From Gymnodinialimonas ceratoperidinii (lineage in GTDB: Bacteria; Pseudomonadota; Alphaproteobacteria; Rhodobacterales; Rhodobacteraceae): a DNA stretch of 64,000 bases. How positions within the stretch are numbered: position 1 is the first letter of the stretch; each line of letters starts with the position of its first letter. The notes under the pieces are model-generated. The model ran no database searches. It was not told the origin of the DNA and saw only the letters and a program-made list of their open reading frames with translations. Where the stretch lies: positions 496,001 through 560,000 of the forward strand of contig NZ_CP079194.1 in assembly GCF_019297855.1 (NCBI RefSeq), written 5' to 3'. The translations under genes and the position numbers were made by a program. Positions 33,364-41,499 of the stretch are shown piece by piece.

Positions 33364-34033
33364 GCAACATCTCCTCTGCCATCTCGATGCCGCCGGGGTG
33401 CCCGACGTCCGCCCAACGCCCCTCGTGCACGATGCCGAAAAGCCGCCCCTCTTCCGCGTAGCCCTGCCAAACGTCCCGCAGCGAAAATACCTCGCGGGGG
33501 TCATTCAGGCATGGCGCGGGGTCCAAGATCTGCGCGCCGACGTAGACGTAGGTGTCGGCAGATTTGTCGAAGGCAATCCGCCCGTCCGGGGTCATGGCGA
33601 AGTCACCGCCTCCCTTGCGACCGACGGCATCCGCCCGCGGAACCAGCAGCAGCAACGCGCCCATGCGTGCCGGATCAAAGGCGGCCTCAAGCTGCCTGAT
33701 CGGTGGCGCGCCGGTCCAGACATTATCGGCATTGAGGGTTGCCATCGGCCCCTCGCCCCACCGCTGCACCGCACGTTTGACAGATCCGCCGGAGTCGAGA
33801 ATCTCGGGCGTTTCAAGCTGGAGATGCACGTCCCGCCCCGCCAAGTGCGCCGCGATCTGGTCGGCCCGGTAATGGGCGTTCACCGTGATCGGGTCCGTCC
33901 CCCGCGCGGCGTCGAGCGCGTGGTCCAGCAGCGTCCGGCCTGCGACCTCGATCAGGGGTTTCGGGCGGTCTGCGGTCATGGCGCCCATGCGGGTGCCGAA
34001 ACCGGCGGCGAGGATCAGGCAAGGCACGCTCAT
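33353..34033 (-). CDS. murU: N-acetylmuramate alpha-1-phosphate uridylyltransferase (MurU-like)
   Basis: A 226-aa sugar-nucleotidyltransferase. With AmgK it turns recycled MurNAc into UDP-MurNAc, bypassing de novo synthesis and fosfomycin-sensitive MurA. The nucleotide-binding motif is LILAAGFGTRMGAMTADRPK. Conserved follow-ups are KPLIEVAGRTLLDHALDAA, LNADNVWTG and WADVGHPGGIEMAEEML. The start is the ATG at 34033, overlapping the amgK stop as ATGA. Specific MurU function is inferred from pairing with the AmgK-type kinase; other sugar-1-phosphate nucleotidyltransferases share the fold. Confidence 0.87.
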   Translation of the reverse strand: MSVPCLILAAGFGTRMGAMTADRPKPLIEVAGRTLLDHALDAARGTDPITVNAHYRADQIAAHLAGRDVHLQLETPEILDSGGSVKRAVQRWGEGPMATLNADNVWTGAPPIRQLEAAFDPARMGALLLLVPRADAVGRKGGGDFAMTPDGRIAFDKSADTYVYVGAQILDPAPCLNDPREVFSLRDVWQGYAEEGRLFGIVHEGRWADVGHPGGIEMAEEMLHVV

Positions 34034-34956
34034 GGCTCGACCCAATGGGCGGTGCGGTCAAGCAATTCGGTGACCGGCCCCTGCAGTTCCGGCACCGCCG
34101 CCGCCGCGCGCGCCACCAGTGCGCGGGTGCGAGGCAGATAGGCGGCGTAGGCGGGCTTGCCAAACGACGTCGACAAGCGCCGGAAGATGCCGAGAATCCG
34201 CAGGTTGCGTTGCAACGAAAGGGTCGCGATGCGGGTCGGCGTGCTGTGAGCCTCGATCAACGCGCAGCGCCAGTCCTCGGGCACGACGCGGCGCGGGTCG
34301 TCCAGCAGAGACGCCAGATCATAGCCGTCGGGCAGCATCATTGCGTCCTGAAAATCCAGTAGACCGACGCGCGCTTCCGCGCTCCGCTTGGGCAGCCACA
34401 TGAGGTTGTCGGCATGGACATCGCGAAGAGACAGCACGCTCGGCCCCGGCGCATGGGAGGCGAGCGCTTGCGCAAGGCCGGACAGGACTTTCACCCGCAA
34501 CGCGTCACTATTCTCCACGAAATCGAAGGTCAGCGCCGTCATCCGGGCCATCTCCTCCGCATCCGGCGCTGCAAGATCAGGGACATTCTGGCGCTTCACG
34601 ATCTGCAACAGCGCCGCAGCCGTCTCGTAGGCCTCTCGGGCTTCGTCCGGCCGGCTCTCCAACAGGCGCGAGAGGCTGATGTCGCCCAGATCTTCCATCA
34701 GGATCAGCCCGTCTCTTGGCGAGGCGTGCAACTCCTCCGGAGCGGACAACGTGAGGCTGCGCAGATGGGTGCAGATCTTGCGGAAAGCCGTGTAGCTCGC
34801 CTGTTCGGCCGCCGTCGACACCGGGGCGACCATCAAGATCGCGGTGCGCCCGTCACGGCTCAATCGCAGGTAGCGCCGGGTGGAGGCATCGCCCGCCAAG
34901 GGCGTCGCTTCGGCACCTCCCCATCCGGCCGCGGCAAGAAACGCGGCGTGGCTCAT
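34030..34956 (-). CDS. amgK: N-acetylmuramate/N-acetylglucosamine kinase (AmgK-like phosphotransferase)
   Basis: A 308-aa aminoglycoside-phosphotransferase-fold kinase that phosphorylates the anomeric hydroxyl of MurNAc (and GlcNAc) in cell-wall recycling. Motifs are PLAGDASTRRYLRLSRDGRT for ATP binding, LILMEDLGDISLSRLL, the catalytic loop SLRDVHADNLMWLP with aspartate, and VGLLDFQDAMMLPDGYDLAS with the metal-binding aspartate. It overlaps both tsaE and murU by four bases. The substrate is inferred from the amgK-murU pairing known in Pseudomonas and Caulobacter. Confidence 0.88.
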   Translation of the reverse strand: MSHAAFLAAAGWGGAEATPLAGDASTRRYLRLSRDGRTAILMVAPVSTAAEQASYTAFRKICTHLRSLTLSAPEELHASPRDGLILMEDLGDISLSRLLESRPDEAREAYETAAALLQIVKRQNVPDLAAPDAEEMARMTALTFDFVENSDALRVKVLSGLAQALASHAPGPSVLSLRDVHADNLMWLPKRSAEARVGLLDFQDAMMLPDGYDLASLLDDPRRVVPEDWRCALIEAHSTPTRIATLSLQRNLRILGIFRRLSTSFGKPAYAAYLPRTRALVARAAAAVPELQGPVTELLDRTAHWVEP

Positions 34957-35483
34957 GGCTGCAGAGCCTCGCGGACCCGTGTCGCGAGCGCCGACGTCGG
35001 CGATGCATGGAGTACCGCTTCACGGCGCTCGTCATCGCGGCGGGTCAGATGGAGCAGGACCGCATTCTCGGGCCAATCAGGCGCCAGACGGTCAGGCCAC
35101 TCGATCAGGCAGATTGCCTCGTCCAGCGCTTCGGTCAAGCCAAGTTCATCAACCTCGGAGGGATCGCCGAGGCGGTAAAGATCCGCATGCCAAAGCGCCG
35201 TGTCGCCCGTCTCGTAAGTTTGCACCAAGGTAAACGTAGGGCTCGGGACAGGCTCTTCAGGGTTTCCCATGGCAGCGCGGATCAACGCGCGGGCGAGGTG
35301 GGTTTTCCCCGCGCCGAGCCCGCCTGAGAGCAGCAGCGCATCCCCCGCGCGCAGCACGGCGGCAAGGCGCGCGGCCAGAGCGTCGGTGGCTTGCGGAGAG
35401 GGCAGATCGACAGCGCCCACGACCGGCCAGTCGGGCAGGGTGGGGGCATCGGTTTCGGGCAAGGGGATCAGGGGCTGCGTCAT
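34953..35483 (-). CDS. tsaE: tRNA t6A biosynthesis ATPase TsaE
   Basis: A 176-aa P-loop ATPase that works with TsaB/TsaD in threonylcarbamoyladenosine formation. Walker A is LSGGLGAGKTHLARALIRA; the switch/Walker B region reads PVPSPTFTLVQTYETGD followed by LWHADLYRLGDPSEVDELGL and ICLIEWPDRL. It heads the overlapping minus-strand unit tsaE-amgK-murU-addB-addA, with trxA following, and overlaps amgK by four bases. Its partner tsaD is at 16846-17910; tsaB is not in the window. Confidence 0.95.
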   Translation of the reverse strand: MTQPLIPLPETDAPTLPDWPVVGAVDLPSPQATDALAARLAAVLRAGDALLLSGGLGAGKTHLARALIRAAMGNPEEPVPSPTFTLVQTYETGDTALWHADLYRLGDPSEVDELGLTEALDEAICLIEWPDRLAPDWPENAVLLHLTRRDDERREAVLHASPTSALATRVREALQP

Positions 35484-35528
35484 CGATGAGCAACCTAGAC
35501 GGGAACGCCGGGGAATTGAATCGAAACC

Positions 35529-37220
35529 CTACGCGCGGCGTTGCGTATCCTCGGGAACCTGCGCGCGTGCGGCATCCAGAAGCGGCGTCGCAGGGGGCAC
35601 GCCCAACTCTGCAAGGGGATCGGCGACGTTGATGTCGAGGGGGTGGAACTGGATCACCGTGGCGCGGCCCCGCGTCGGCGCCATCCGTACGGCGAGGCGC
35701 ATGCCGTTCAGGGTCTCGATCTCTTCCACCCAGGGCGCGCGCTCGATCTCGTGACCCACGAATTGTCGGATCTCGCCCCAGACCGGGCTCGGCTTGCAGC
35801 CTTTCGCCCAGTCCTGACAGGTCTGGTTGAGATGCGGCATCTGCGCGAGATCCTGCGGATCCTGACCCCAGAGCCTGCCATAGCCTTCGTTCGCGCCGAC
35901 CATGGCGCCATCGGCTTGGAACACCGCGATGGCTGCCGGAATGGCGTCCAGCACCGCCTGAAACATATCCAGATCGGCCCGGAATTGCCGGGTGAGAGAG
36001 ACTTCCGCGCTGATATCCTCGAACATGAAGGCAATCGCCCCGTCAGGATGCGGACGGCCCATGACGCGGAAGGTCTTGCCTTCGGGCAGCTCCCAGAGTT
36101 GTCGGTAGGTGCCGTTTTCGGCGCCCTCCTCAAGCTGCGCAATCTCGTCGCGCCAACTGCGATAATCACGCGGCTCGGGCATCCGTTTCATCTCGCGCAG
36201 CTGGTCCAGAAATGAACGTAGGTCCGGCCGGGCCGAGAGGAACTCCGCACCGACCTGCGTCAGCGCCACGAGCGCCGGATTGAAGGTGACGAGTTGGCGT
36301 TTCCGGTCGAAGACGGCAAGCCCGACAGGGAGCGCCGCGAAGGTCTTGGTGGTTGTCTGCAGGAAATGGCGCAGGTTGGTTTCGGCGCGGACGAGGCGAT
36401 CCGCCGGTTGCGCCGTGAAAAGCGCGCTGCCACCGGGCAACTCGTCGCGGCTGACCTCGTACCACGTCGGTTCATCACGATCCGGAAACGCGATGCTGCA
36501 GCGCCGGATCGTACCTTCGGTGGGGGCCTCTTCCAGCGCCGAAGCGAAGACCCTCGGTAGCGGCCAGCAGGGCGCATCGCCCCCTTGCTGGCGTTCGAGC
36601 AGGTCGAAATAGGAGGCATTGGCCCAGATCACCCGTGCGTCCCGGTCCTCTCGCCACATCGGCACGACCCCGGTATCCAGTGCCGCGCGGAGGTCCGACA
36701 GCTCGGCCTGCAAAGCGCTCAACGTCGCCGCCTCCACCGTCTGCCGCCCCTCGCGCTTGTCAGCGGGGCCGACCGAGAGGCTGAGCACGTCGTCCTCTTC
36801 CAGCCGTCCGCCGATCAGCACCGGATCCGACCCGATCCGCCCCTCTATCACGAAGGCATCGCCCCGGTCCTGCAGGGCGGTGAGGTGAGGTTTGAGGTCG
36901 GGGCTGATCGGAACAAGCGATGACACCAGCCGTTTGAAGGCCATGGTCCGGTCTATGTCGTGATCGAGGAAGGCGTCGTCCCGGTCCACATCGGACAGAA
37001 GGTAGCCTTCGCGGAACCGGTAGCGTCGAAGGACGTCGCTATTGCCCGACCCGCGAGGGGGCGCGCCGCCTGATCGGGCGATGAGCCGGCCGGCCAATAG
37101 CCGGGTTGTCAGGACCACGCCCATTGCTGCCGTAGCAAGGGTGATCCCTATGAAAATCAGCGTTGCCGCGTTGTCCAACCCACGTACCCCGTCTCTGTCC
37201 CATCGCTGATCTTGGGGCAA
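35529..37220 (-). CDS. divL: Membrane-anchored multi-PAS protein without a kinase domain (DivL candidate)
   Basis: Up to 563 aa. One membrane helix lies near the N-terminus (AATLIFIGITLATAAMGVVL). At least three PAS-like domains follow, around LRAALDTGVVPMWREDRDAR, TFAALPVGLAVFDRKRQLVT and VLDAIPAAIAVFQADGAMVG. No histidine-kinase H-box or ATPase domain follows; the protein ends shortly after the last PAS. Rhodobacter capsulatus DivL, a CtrA-pathway regulator, is a PAS protein likewise lacking a kinase. The tsaE neighbourhood fits, and a perfect TTAA-N7-TTAA box lies directly upstream. The furthest start is TTG at 37220, six bases from that box. A TTG at 37178 just before the membrane helix leaves better promoter room. 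Confidence 0.72.
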   Translation of the reverse strand: MPQDQRWDRDGVRGLDNAATLIFIGITLATAAMGVVLTTRLLAGRLIARSGGAPPRGSGNSDVLRRYRFREGYLLSDVDRDDAFLDHDIDRTMAFKRLVSSLVPISPDLKPHLTALQDRGDAFVIEGRIGSDPVLIGGRLEEDDVLSLSVGPADKREGRQTVEAATLSALQAELSDLRAALDTGVVPMWREDRDARVIWANASYFDLLERQQGGDAPCWPLPRVFASALEEAPTEGTIRRCSIAFPDRDEPTWYEVSRDELPGGSALFTAQPADRLVRAETNLRHFLQTTTKTFAALPVGLAVFDRKRQLVTFNPALVALTQVGAEFLSARPDLRSFLDQLREMKRMPEPRDYRSWRDEIAQLEEGAENGTYRQLWELPEGKTFRVMGRPHPDGAIAFMFEDISAEVSLTRQFRADLDMFQAVLDAIPAAIAVFQADGAMVGANEGYGRLWGQDPQDLAQMPHLNQTCQDWAKGCKPSPVWGEIRQFVGHEIERAPWVEEIETLNGMRLAVRMAPTRGRATVIQFHPLDINVADPLAELGVPPATPLLDAARAQVPEDTQRRA

Positions 37221-37225
37221 AACGG

Positions 37226-37240
37226 TTAATGGCTGGTTAA
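37226..37240 (-). promoter_or_regulatory. CtrA-type box, TTAA-N7-TTAA
   Basis: TTAA at 37226-37229 and 37237-37240 are spaced by exactly seven bases. On the minus strand it reads TTAACCAGCCATTAAC, so both half sites are TTAAC, as in strong CtrA sites. It lies in the 77-base gap between regB and the PAS (DivL-like) gene, oriented toward the latter. Such a site is rare by chance in DNA this GC-rich. Confidence 0.65.
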
Positions 37241-37297
37241 TCGCGTAGGGCTGTCAGCCGCGCACTGTCGCCAGTTGCGAAACAATGCCCGGCGTTT

Positions 37298-38719
37298 TCA
37301 GTCAATTATCGGCGTGTTCGGGCCTAATGCCCCACGGGATTGCGCGTCCTCAGGGGAGATCACGGCTTTCGGCCAGATGACCTGAACCTGCGCGCCCGAC
37401 TGTCCGCGGGTGTCATCGGCGGTAAGGAAAGGGTCTGCTACGTTGATGAAATGGATCTTCGCGCCCGACCGCTCCAGCAAGGTTTTCGCGATGAACAGGC
37501 CAAGGCCCATGCCCTGGTATCCGGGGCGCAGATCCGCATGGGCGCGGTTGCGTCGGCGCAGGAACGGGTCTCCAAGCCGCCCGAGCATGTCCGGCGGGAA
37601 GCCGGGGCCGTCATCGGTGATCGTGACGCTCACCGTCCCGGCGCTCCACACCGCTTCGATCCAGACCTTTTCATCCGCGAAATCGACGGCGTTCTGAACC
37701 AGGTTCCGAATGCCGTGGATGATCTCGGACTTGCGCCAGATCTGGGGTTGCTGCTCTTCCTCGTCCGCGAGGTCCTCGTCCGGGTGAACGTCGAAATGCA
37801 ACGCCACGCCTCGGTCGGCGTGGGGCTCGGCCGCTTCGCGCAGCACTGCCTCCAGCGGCGCGCGGCGCATGTGGATGTCGTCCTTCCCCGCCCGTCCCAT
37901 GGAGCGCAGGATATCACGGCACCTGTCTGCCTGATCGCGGATCAACGCCACATCATCGGCCAGCATCGGTTGATCCGAGAGGTCGTCCATCAACTCGGTC
38001 GCGGTCAACTTGATCGTCGCCAGTGGCGTGCCCAACTCATGGGCCGCCGCCGCGACCACGCCGCCGAGGTCGGTCAGCTTCTGCTCACGCGCGAGCGCCA
38101 TCTGGGTGGCCAACAGCGCCTGGCTCATCCGGTGCGTTTCCGAAGCAACGCGGCGCGCATAGGCCGACAGGAATAGAATCCCGATCACCAGCGAGACCCA
38201 GAAGCCGAAGGTGAACAGGCCGGGCAGGGCCAGAACCTCACCGCCAAGCGTCACCAGCGGCAGGTGCCAGATGGCGAGACAGGTGATCAGCAAGATCGCC
38301 AGAAGCCCGAGGATCACGGTCGAGCGCATGGTGAGCGCGGTGGCGGAGATCGTCACCGGCGCGAGGATCAGCAGCGAAAAGGGATTGTTCAGACCGCCGG
38401 TCAGAAACAGCAGGAACGAGAGCTGCGCCAGATCGAAGAGAAGCGTCAGCATCGCGTCCCGGTCGCTGAGGCGCTGGTTCTCGGGAAAGATGTACATCGC
38501 GATCAGGTTCGAGACGACGCTCGCCCCGATAGCCAAGAAACACAGCCCAAGCTCGAACCGCAAGCCGAGGTAGAACGTGGCCGTCACCACCGCGATGGTC
38601 TGACCCAGAATGGCCAACCAGCGCAGAACCAGGAGCGTCCTCAGCCGGACCCAATCCACGCGGCTGTCTTGCTGGACCAACCGCAGGGCGGGGTCTAATA
38701 CGGGCTCACTGATCGCCAT
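37298..38719 (-). CDS. regB: Redox-sensing histidine kinase RegB/PrrB/ActS
   Basis: A 473-aa sensor kinase that phosphorylates RegA when the ubiquinone pool is reduced or oxygen is low. About six membrane helices fill residues 28-188. The quinone-binding motif GGLNNPF is at 108-114. The H-box AAAHELGTPLATIKL carries His227, and redox-active Cys267 lies in DRCRDILRSMGRAGKDD. Both are offset by two from the R. capsulatus residues His225 and Cys265. The ATPase domain has NLVQNAVDFADE, DDGPGFP and GMGLGLFIAKTLL. The start chosen is ATG 38719, aligned with the family. It is divergent from senC across 98 bases; regA is elsewhere. Confidence 0.96.
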   Translation of the reverse strand: MAISEPVLDPALRLVQQDSRVDWVRLRTLLVLRWLAILGQTIAVVTATFYLGLRFELGLCFLAIGASVVSNLIAMYIFPENQRLSDRDAMLTLLFDLAQLSFLLFLTGGLNNPFSLLILAPVTISATALTMRSTVILGLLAILLITCLAIWHLPLVTLGGEVLALPGLFTFGFWVSLVIGILFLSAYARRVASETHRMSQALLATQMALAREQKLTDLGGVVAAAAHELGTPLATIKLTATELMDDLSDQPMLADDVALIRDQADRCRDILRSMGRAGKDDIHMRRAPLEAVLREAAEPHADRGVALHFDVHPDEDLADEEEQQPQIWRKSEIIHGIRNLVQNAVDFADEKVWIEAVWSAGTVSVTITDDGPGFPPDMLGRLGDPFLRRRNRAHADLRPGYQGMGLGLFIAKTLLERSGAKIHFINVADPFLTADDTRGQSGAQVQVIWPKAVISPEDAQSRGALGPNTPIID

Positions 38720-38817
38720 CGGGCAGGGCATCCTGTCACATCTACGTGCTTGTGAATTGTTAGGCACGTCCGGCTAGGTAATCAACGCGATGAAATTCTG
38801 AATGTGAGGCTACTACT

Positions 38818-39450
38818 ATGACACGGACATATGCCCTCGCCTCGGTGGCGCTGATCGGCGTGCTGATGGCAGGAACCGGCGTTGCGATTTATCTCGCCAA
38901 GTCTGGGGACGCCGACCAGTTCGCGCAGTGCCGGCAGGGCATCGTGGCCGGTGGCGGCGGTTCGATCGGCGGCCCGTTCGAGCTGGTCTCGGAAACCGGA
39001 GAGACGGTGACGGATGCCGATGTGATCACCGAGCCCACGCTGATGTATTTCGGCTATACCTCCTGCCCCGACGTCTGCCCCTTGGACAGCGTGCGCAACG
39101 CCGAGGCCGTCGACATGCTGGAAGAGCGCGGCTTCAGCGTGCAACCGACCTTTGTGACCGTCGACCCCAACCGCGACACGCCCGAGGTCATGGCCGCCTT
39201 CACCGACAACGTGCACCCCCGGATGCTGGGACTGACCGGGACGACCGACCAGACCCAGGCGGCGGCGAGCGCCTACCGGGTGTATTACCAAGTCCACGAC
39301 GATGGCACCGACCCCTATTACCTCGTCGACCACACGGCCTTTACCTATCTGATGCTGCCCGAGGTGGGCTTCGCCGAGTTCTTCAACCGCGACGTCACCC
39401 CCGGCGAAATGGCCGAGCGCACGGCCTGTTTCATCGAAGCTGCCGGTTAG
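38818..39450 (+). CDS. senC: SCO1/SenC/PrrC family copper chaperone
   Basis: A 210-aa membrane-anchored thioredoxin-fold protein that delivers copper to the CuA/CuB centres of cytochrome oxidase and influences RegB signalling. An N-terminal anchor (YALASVALIGVLMAGTGVAI) precedes the copper site CPDVC in FGYTSCPDVCPLDSV; the third ligand is the histidine of DHTAFTYLM. PTFVTVDPNRDTPEVMAAF is also diagnostic. It is divergent from regB, the usual arrangement, but regA does not follow. A strong bidirectional terminator at 39475-39502 ends the transcript. Confidence 0.95.
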   Translation: MTRTYALASVALIGVLMAGTGVAIYLAKSGDADQFAQCRQGIVAGGGGSIGGPFELVSETGETVTDADVITEPTLMYFGYTSCPDVCPLDSVRNAEAVDMLEERGFSVQPTFVTVDPNRDTPEVMAAFTDNVHPRMLGLTGTTDQTQAAASAYRVYYQVHDDGTDPYYLVDHTAFTYLMLPEVGFAEFFNRDVTPGEMAERTACFIEAAG

Positions 39451-39474
39451 GGCGGCACGCGACCCCGGACAGAA

Positions 39475-39502
39475 AAAGGGCCGCCCGATGGGGCGGCCCT
39501 TT
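39475..39502. terminator. Bidirectional intrinsic terminator between senC and amtB
   Basis: Perfect 12-base arms AAAGGGCCGCCC and GGGCGGCCCTTT enclose GATG, with A and T runs on both sides. It serves convergent senC (plus) and amtB (minus). Confidence 0.88.
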
Positions 39503-39521
39503 CGCTTTGGTGTCGGTGATC

Positions 39522-40829
39522 TCAGCCTTTGGAGAATTCCGGGTAGGCTTCCATGCCGAGCTCGGCGACGTCGAGGCCGTTGATCTCTTCCTCTTCGCCG
39601 ACCCGAATGCCGACCGTGCCTTTCAGCGCCAGCCAGACGATCAGGGAGACCACGAAGACGAAGATGCCGATGGCTGCAATGCCGAGGATCTGCGCGCCCC
39701 AGTTGCCGGTGTAGAAGGCGACGGCGAGCGTGCCCCAGATGCCGGCGAAGAGGTGCACCGGGATCGCACCGACGACGTCGTCGATCTTCAGCTTGTCGAG
39801 AAGCGGCACGGTGAAGACCACGATCAGGCCACCCACGGCACCGGTCAGGAGCGACCCGAAGAGCGACGGCGCAAGCGGTTCGGCGGTGATCGACACGAGG
39901 CCCGCCAATGCGCCGTTCAGCACCATGGTAAGGTCGACCTTGCCGTACATCACCTGCGTGAGGATCAGGGCAGCAACCGCGCCGGCCGCAGCGGCCATGT
40001 TGGTGTTGGCGAAGATCCGCGAGATGTCAGCCACGTCGCCAATGGTTCCCATCGCCAACTGCGATGCGCCGTTGAAGCCGAACCAGCCGAGCCACAGGAT
40101 GAACGTACCCAAGGTTGCCAGCGCCAGGTTGGAGCCGGGGATCGGGTTGACGCGGCCATCCTTGTATTTGCCCAGACGCGGGCCGAGGATGATGGCACCG
40201 GCCAGCGCCGCGAAGCCACCTGCGGCGTGCACGAGGGTGGAGCCTGCGAAGTCGGAGAAGCCCGCCTCGGACAACCAGCCGCCGCCCCACTGCCAGGACG
40301 CCTCGATCGGGTAGATCAGGCCGGTCAGCACGACCACGAAGATCAGGAAGGGCCAGAGCTTGATCCGCTCGGCCAAGGTGCCCGAAACGATCGAGGCCGT
40401 GGTGGCGCAGAACATCAGCTGGAAGAAGAAGTCCGACCCGACAGAGGCGTAATCAAGCGCCGTTTCCGTATCGGCGAGGCCCACCGGCTCCAGCGAGGTG
40501 ATGGCGAAGAACGGGCCGAGCCAGCCTTCGATCAGCCAGTCGGCCGGGTACATGATGCCGAAGCCGACCAGCCAGTACATGATCGCCGCGATGGAGAAGA
40601 GCGCGATGTTCTTGGTCAGCTGCATCGCGACGTTCTTGGAACGCACGAGACCCGCCTCGAGCATCGCGAAGCCTGCGGCCATCCAGAACACAAGGAAGCC
40701 GCCGATCAGGAACAGCAGCGTGGTGAAGATGTAGGAGGTGTGCAGCGCGGCCTCGTCCTGGGCCGCAGCCATGGACGGCAGCGCAATCGCCGCGGCTGCC
40801 ATGGCCGGAAGTAGATACTTGGTATTCAT
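39522..40829 (-). CDS. amtB: Ammonium transporter AmtB
   Basis: A 435-aa ammonium channel/transporter of the inner membrane. A signal-like N-terminus (KYLLPAMAAAAIALPSMAAA) precedes the multi-helix body with GFAMLEAGLVRSKN, SDFAGSTLVHAAGGFAALAG containing the first pore histidine, LGWFGFNGASQLAM, and GIWGTLAVAFYTG. The cytoplasmic C-terminus (GEEEEINGLDVAELGMEAYPEF) is the segment that binds the P-II protein. glnK lies 27 bases upstream on the same strand, the classic glnK-amtB operon under nitrogen control. Confidence 0.96.
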   Translation of the reverse strand: MNTKYLLPAMAAAAIALPSMAAAQDEAALHTSYIFTTLLFLIGGFLVFWMAAGFAMLEAGLVRSKNVAMQLTKNIALFSIAAIMYWLVGFGIMYPADWLIEGWLGPFFAITSLEPVGLADTETALDYASVGSDFFFQLMFCATTASIVSGTLAERIKLWPFLIFVVVLTGLIYPIEASWQWGGGWLSEAGFSDFAGSTLVHAAGGFAALAGAIILGPRLGKYKDGRVNPIPGSNLALATLGTFILWLGWFGFNGASQLAMGTIGDVADISRIFANTNMAAAAGAVAALILTQVMYGKVDLTMVLNGALAGLVSITAEPLAPSLFGSLLTGAVGGLIVVFTVPLLDKLKIDDVVGAIPVHLFAGIWGTLAVAFYTGNWGAQILGIAAIGIFVFVVSLIVWLALKGTVGIRVGEEEEINGLDVAELGMEAYPEFSKG

Positions 40830-40856
40830 CGGATTGTTTCCCTTACCCATCGCCGC

Positions 40857-41195
40857 TTACAGAGCGTCGTCGTTGGTTTCGCCGGTGCGCACCCGCAGGG
40901 CGCTGTCCACGTCGAGAACGAAGATCTTGCCGTCGCCGATCTTGTCGGTCTTCGCGGCAGAGCGGATCGTCTCGACGACCTGCTCGGCCATGGACGCGGC
41001 CACGACGATTTCGAGCTTTACCTTCGGCACGAAGTTCACGGCGTATTCGGCGCCGCGATAGATTTCCGTATGACCGGACTGCGAACCGAAGCCCTTGATC
41101 TCGGTCACCATCATTCCGCCCACGCCAATGGCGGTCAGCGCCTCGCGGACCTCCTCCAGCTTGAACGGTTTGATTGCTGCAATGATGAGTTTCAC
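40857..41195 (-). CDS. glnK: Nitrogen regulatory P-II protein GlnK
   Basis: A 112-aa P-II signal protein that binds ATP/ADP and 2-oxoglutarate and gates AmtB. The T-loop carries the uridylylation site Tyr51 in EIYRGAEYAVNFVPKVK. The B-loop is IRSAAKTDKIGDGKIFV, and MVTEIKGFGSQSGHTE precedes the T-loop. It is cotranscribed with amtB, which favours GlnK over GlnB. Its upstream region (41196-41499) is shared with the divergent PBP gene and contains a CtrA-type box and two short palindromes. Confidence 0.95.
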   Translation of the reverse strand: MKLIIAAIKPFKLEEVREALTAIGVGGMMVTEIKGFGSQSGHTEIYRGAEYAVNFVPKVKLEIVVAASMAEQVVETIRSAAKTDKIGDGKIFVLDVDSALRVRTGETNDDAL

Positions 41196-41305
41196 TGTCT
41201 GTCACCCCTTTGCGGTTTTGACTGTCCCTCACGACCCCGGAAGCGGGGCGCTATGGAGGGTAAGACAGGGCGTATGACCCATCGGGGGCAATGAATCGGG
41301 GGGCT

Positions 41306-41320
41306 TTAAGGAGGCGTTAA
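41306..41320. promoter_or_regulatory. CtrA-type box between glnK and the PBP gene
   Basis: TTAA at 41306-41309 and 41317-41320 with seven bases between; on the plus strand it reads TTAAGGAGGCGTTAAC. It lies 111 bases upstream of the glnK ATG and about 180 bases upstream of the PBP ATG in their shared intergenic region. One half site extends to the preferred TTAAC. The gene it serves is not certain. Confidence 0.5.
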
Positions 41321-41326
41321 CGGCTG

Positions 41327-41347
41327 TTTTGCAAAATTCTTGCGCAA
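41327..41347. promoter_or_regulatory. Pair of short palindromes upstream of glnK
   Basis: TTTTGCAAAA (41327-41336) and TTGCGCAA (41340-41347) are perfect palindromes four bases apart. TGC/GCA dyads resemble NtrC-type half sites, which would suit a glnK-amtB operon. The match to any consensus is loose and no sigma-54 promoter is visible beside them. Confidence 0.25.
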
Positions 41348-41499
41348 TTTGGCGGAAACGCCCTAATTTTGGGCAACGTAGAGACAAGCAAGGTTCCGCC
41401 ACCTCTTCGCTTTCCCCATGAATATGGATAATGTGGCCGTTAAATGAGGTAGGCCCCGGCAAAAGCGCAATCGGGCCCCCAAGACGAGGCAAGAACGAG

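Noticed and set aside
41327..41347. Sigma-54 promoter for glnK
   Set aside because: The GG-N10-GC core is missing; only a loose TTGC-type resemblance remains, and NtrC in this group often works without sigma-54.
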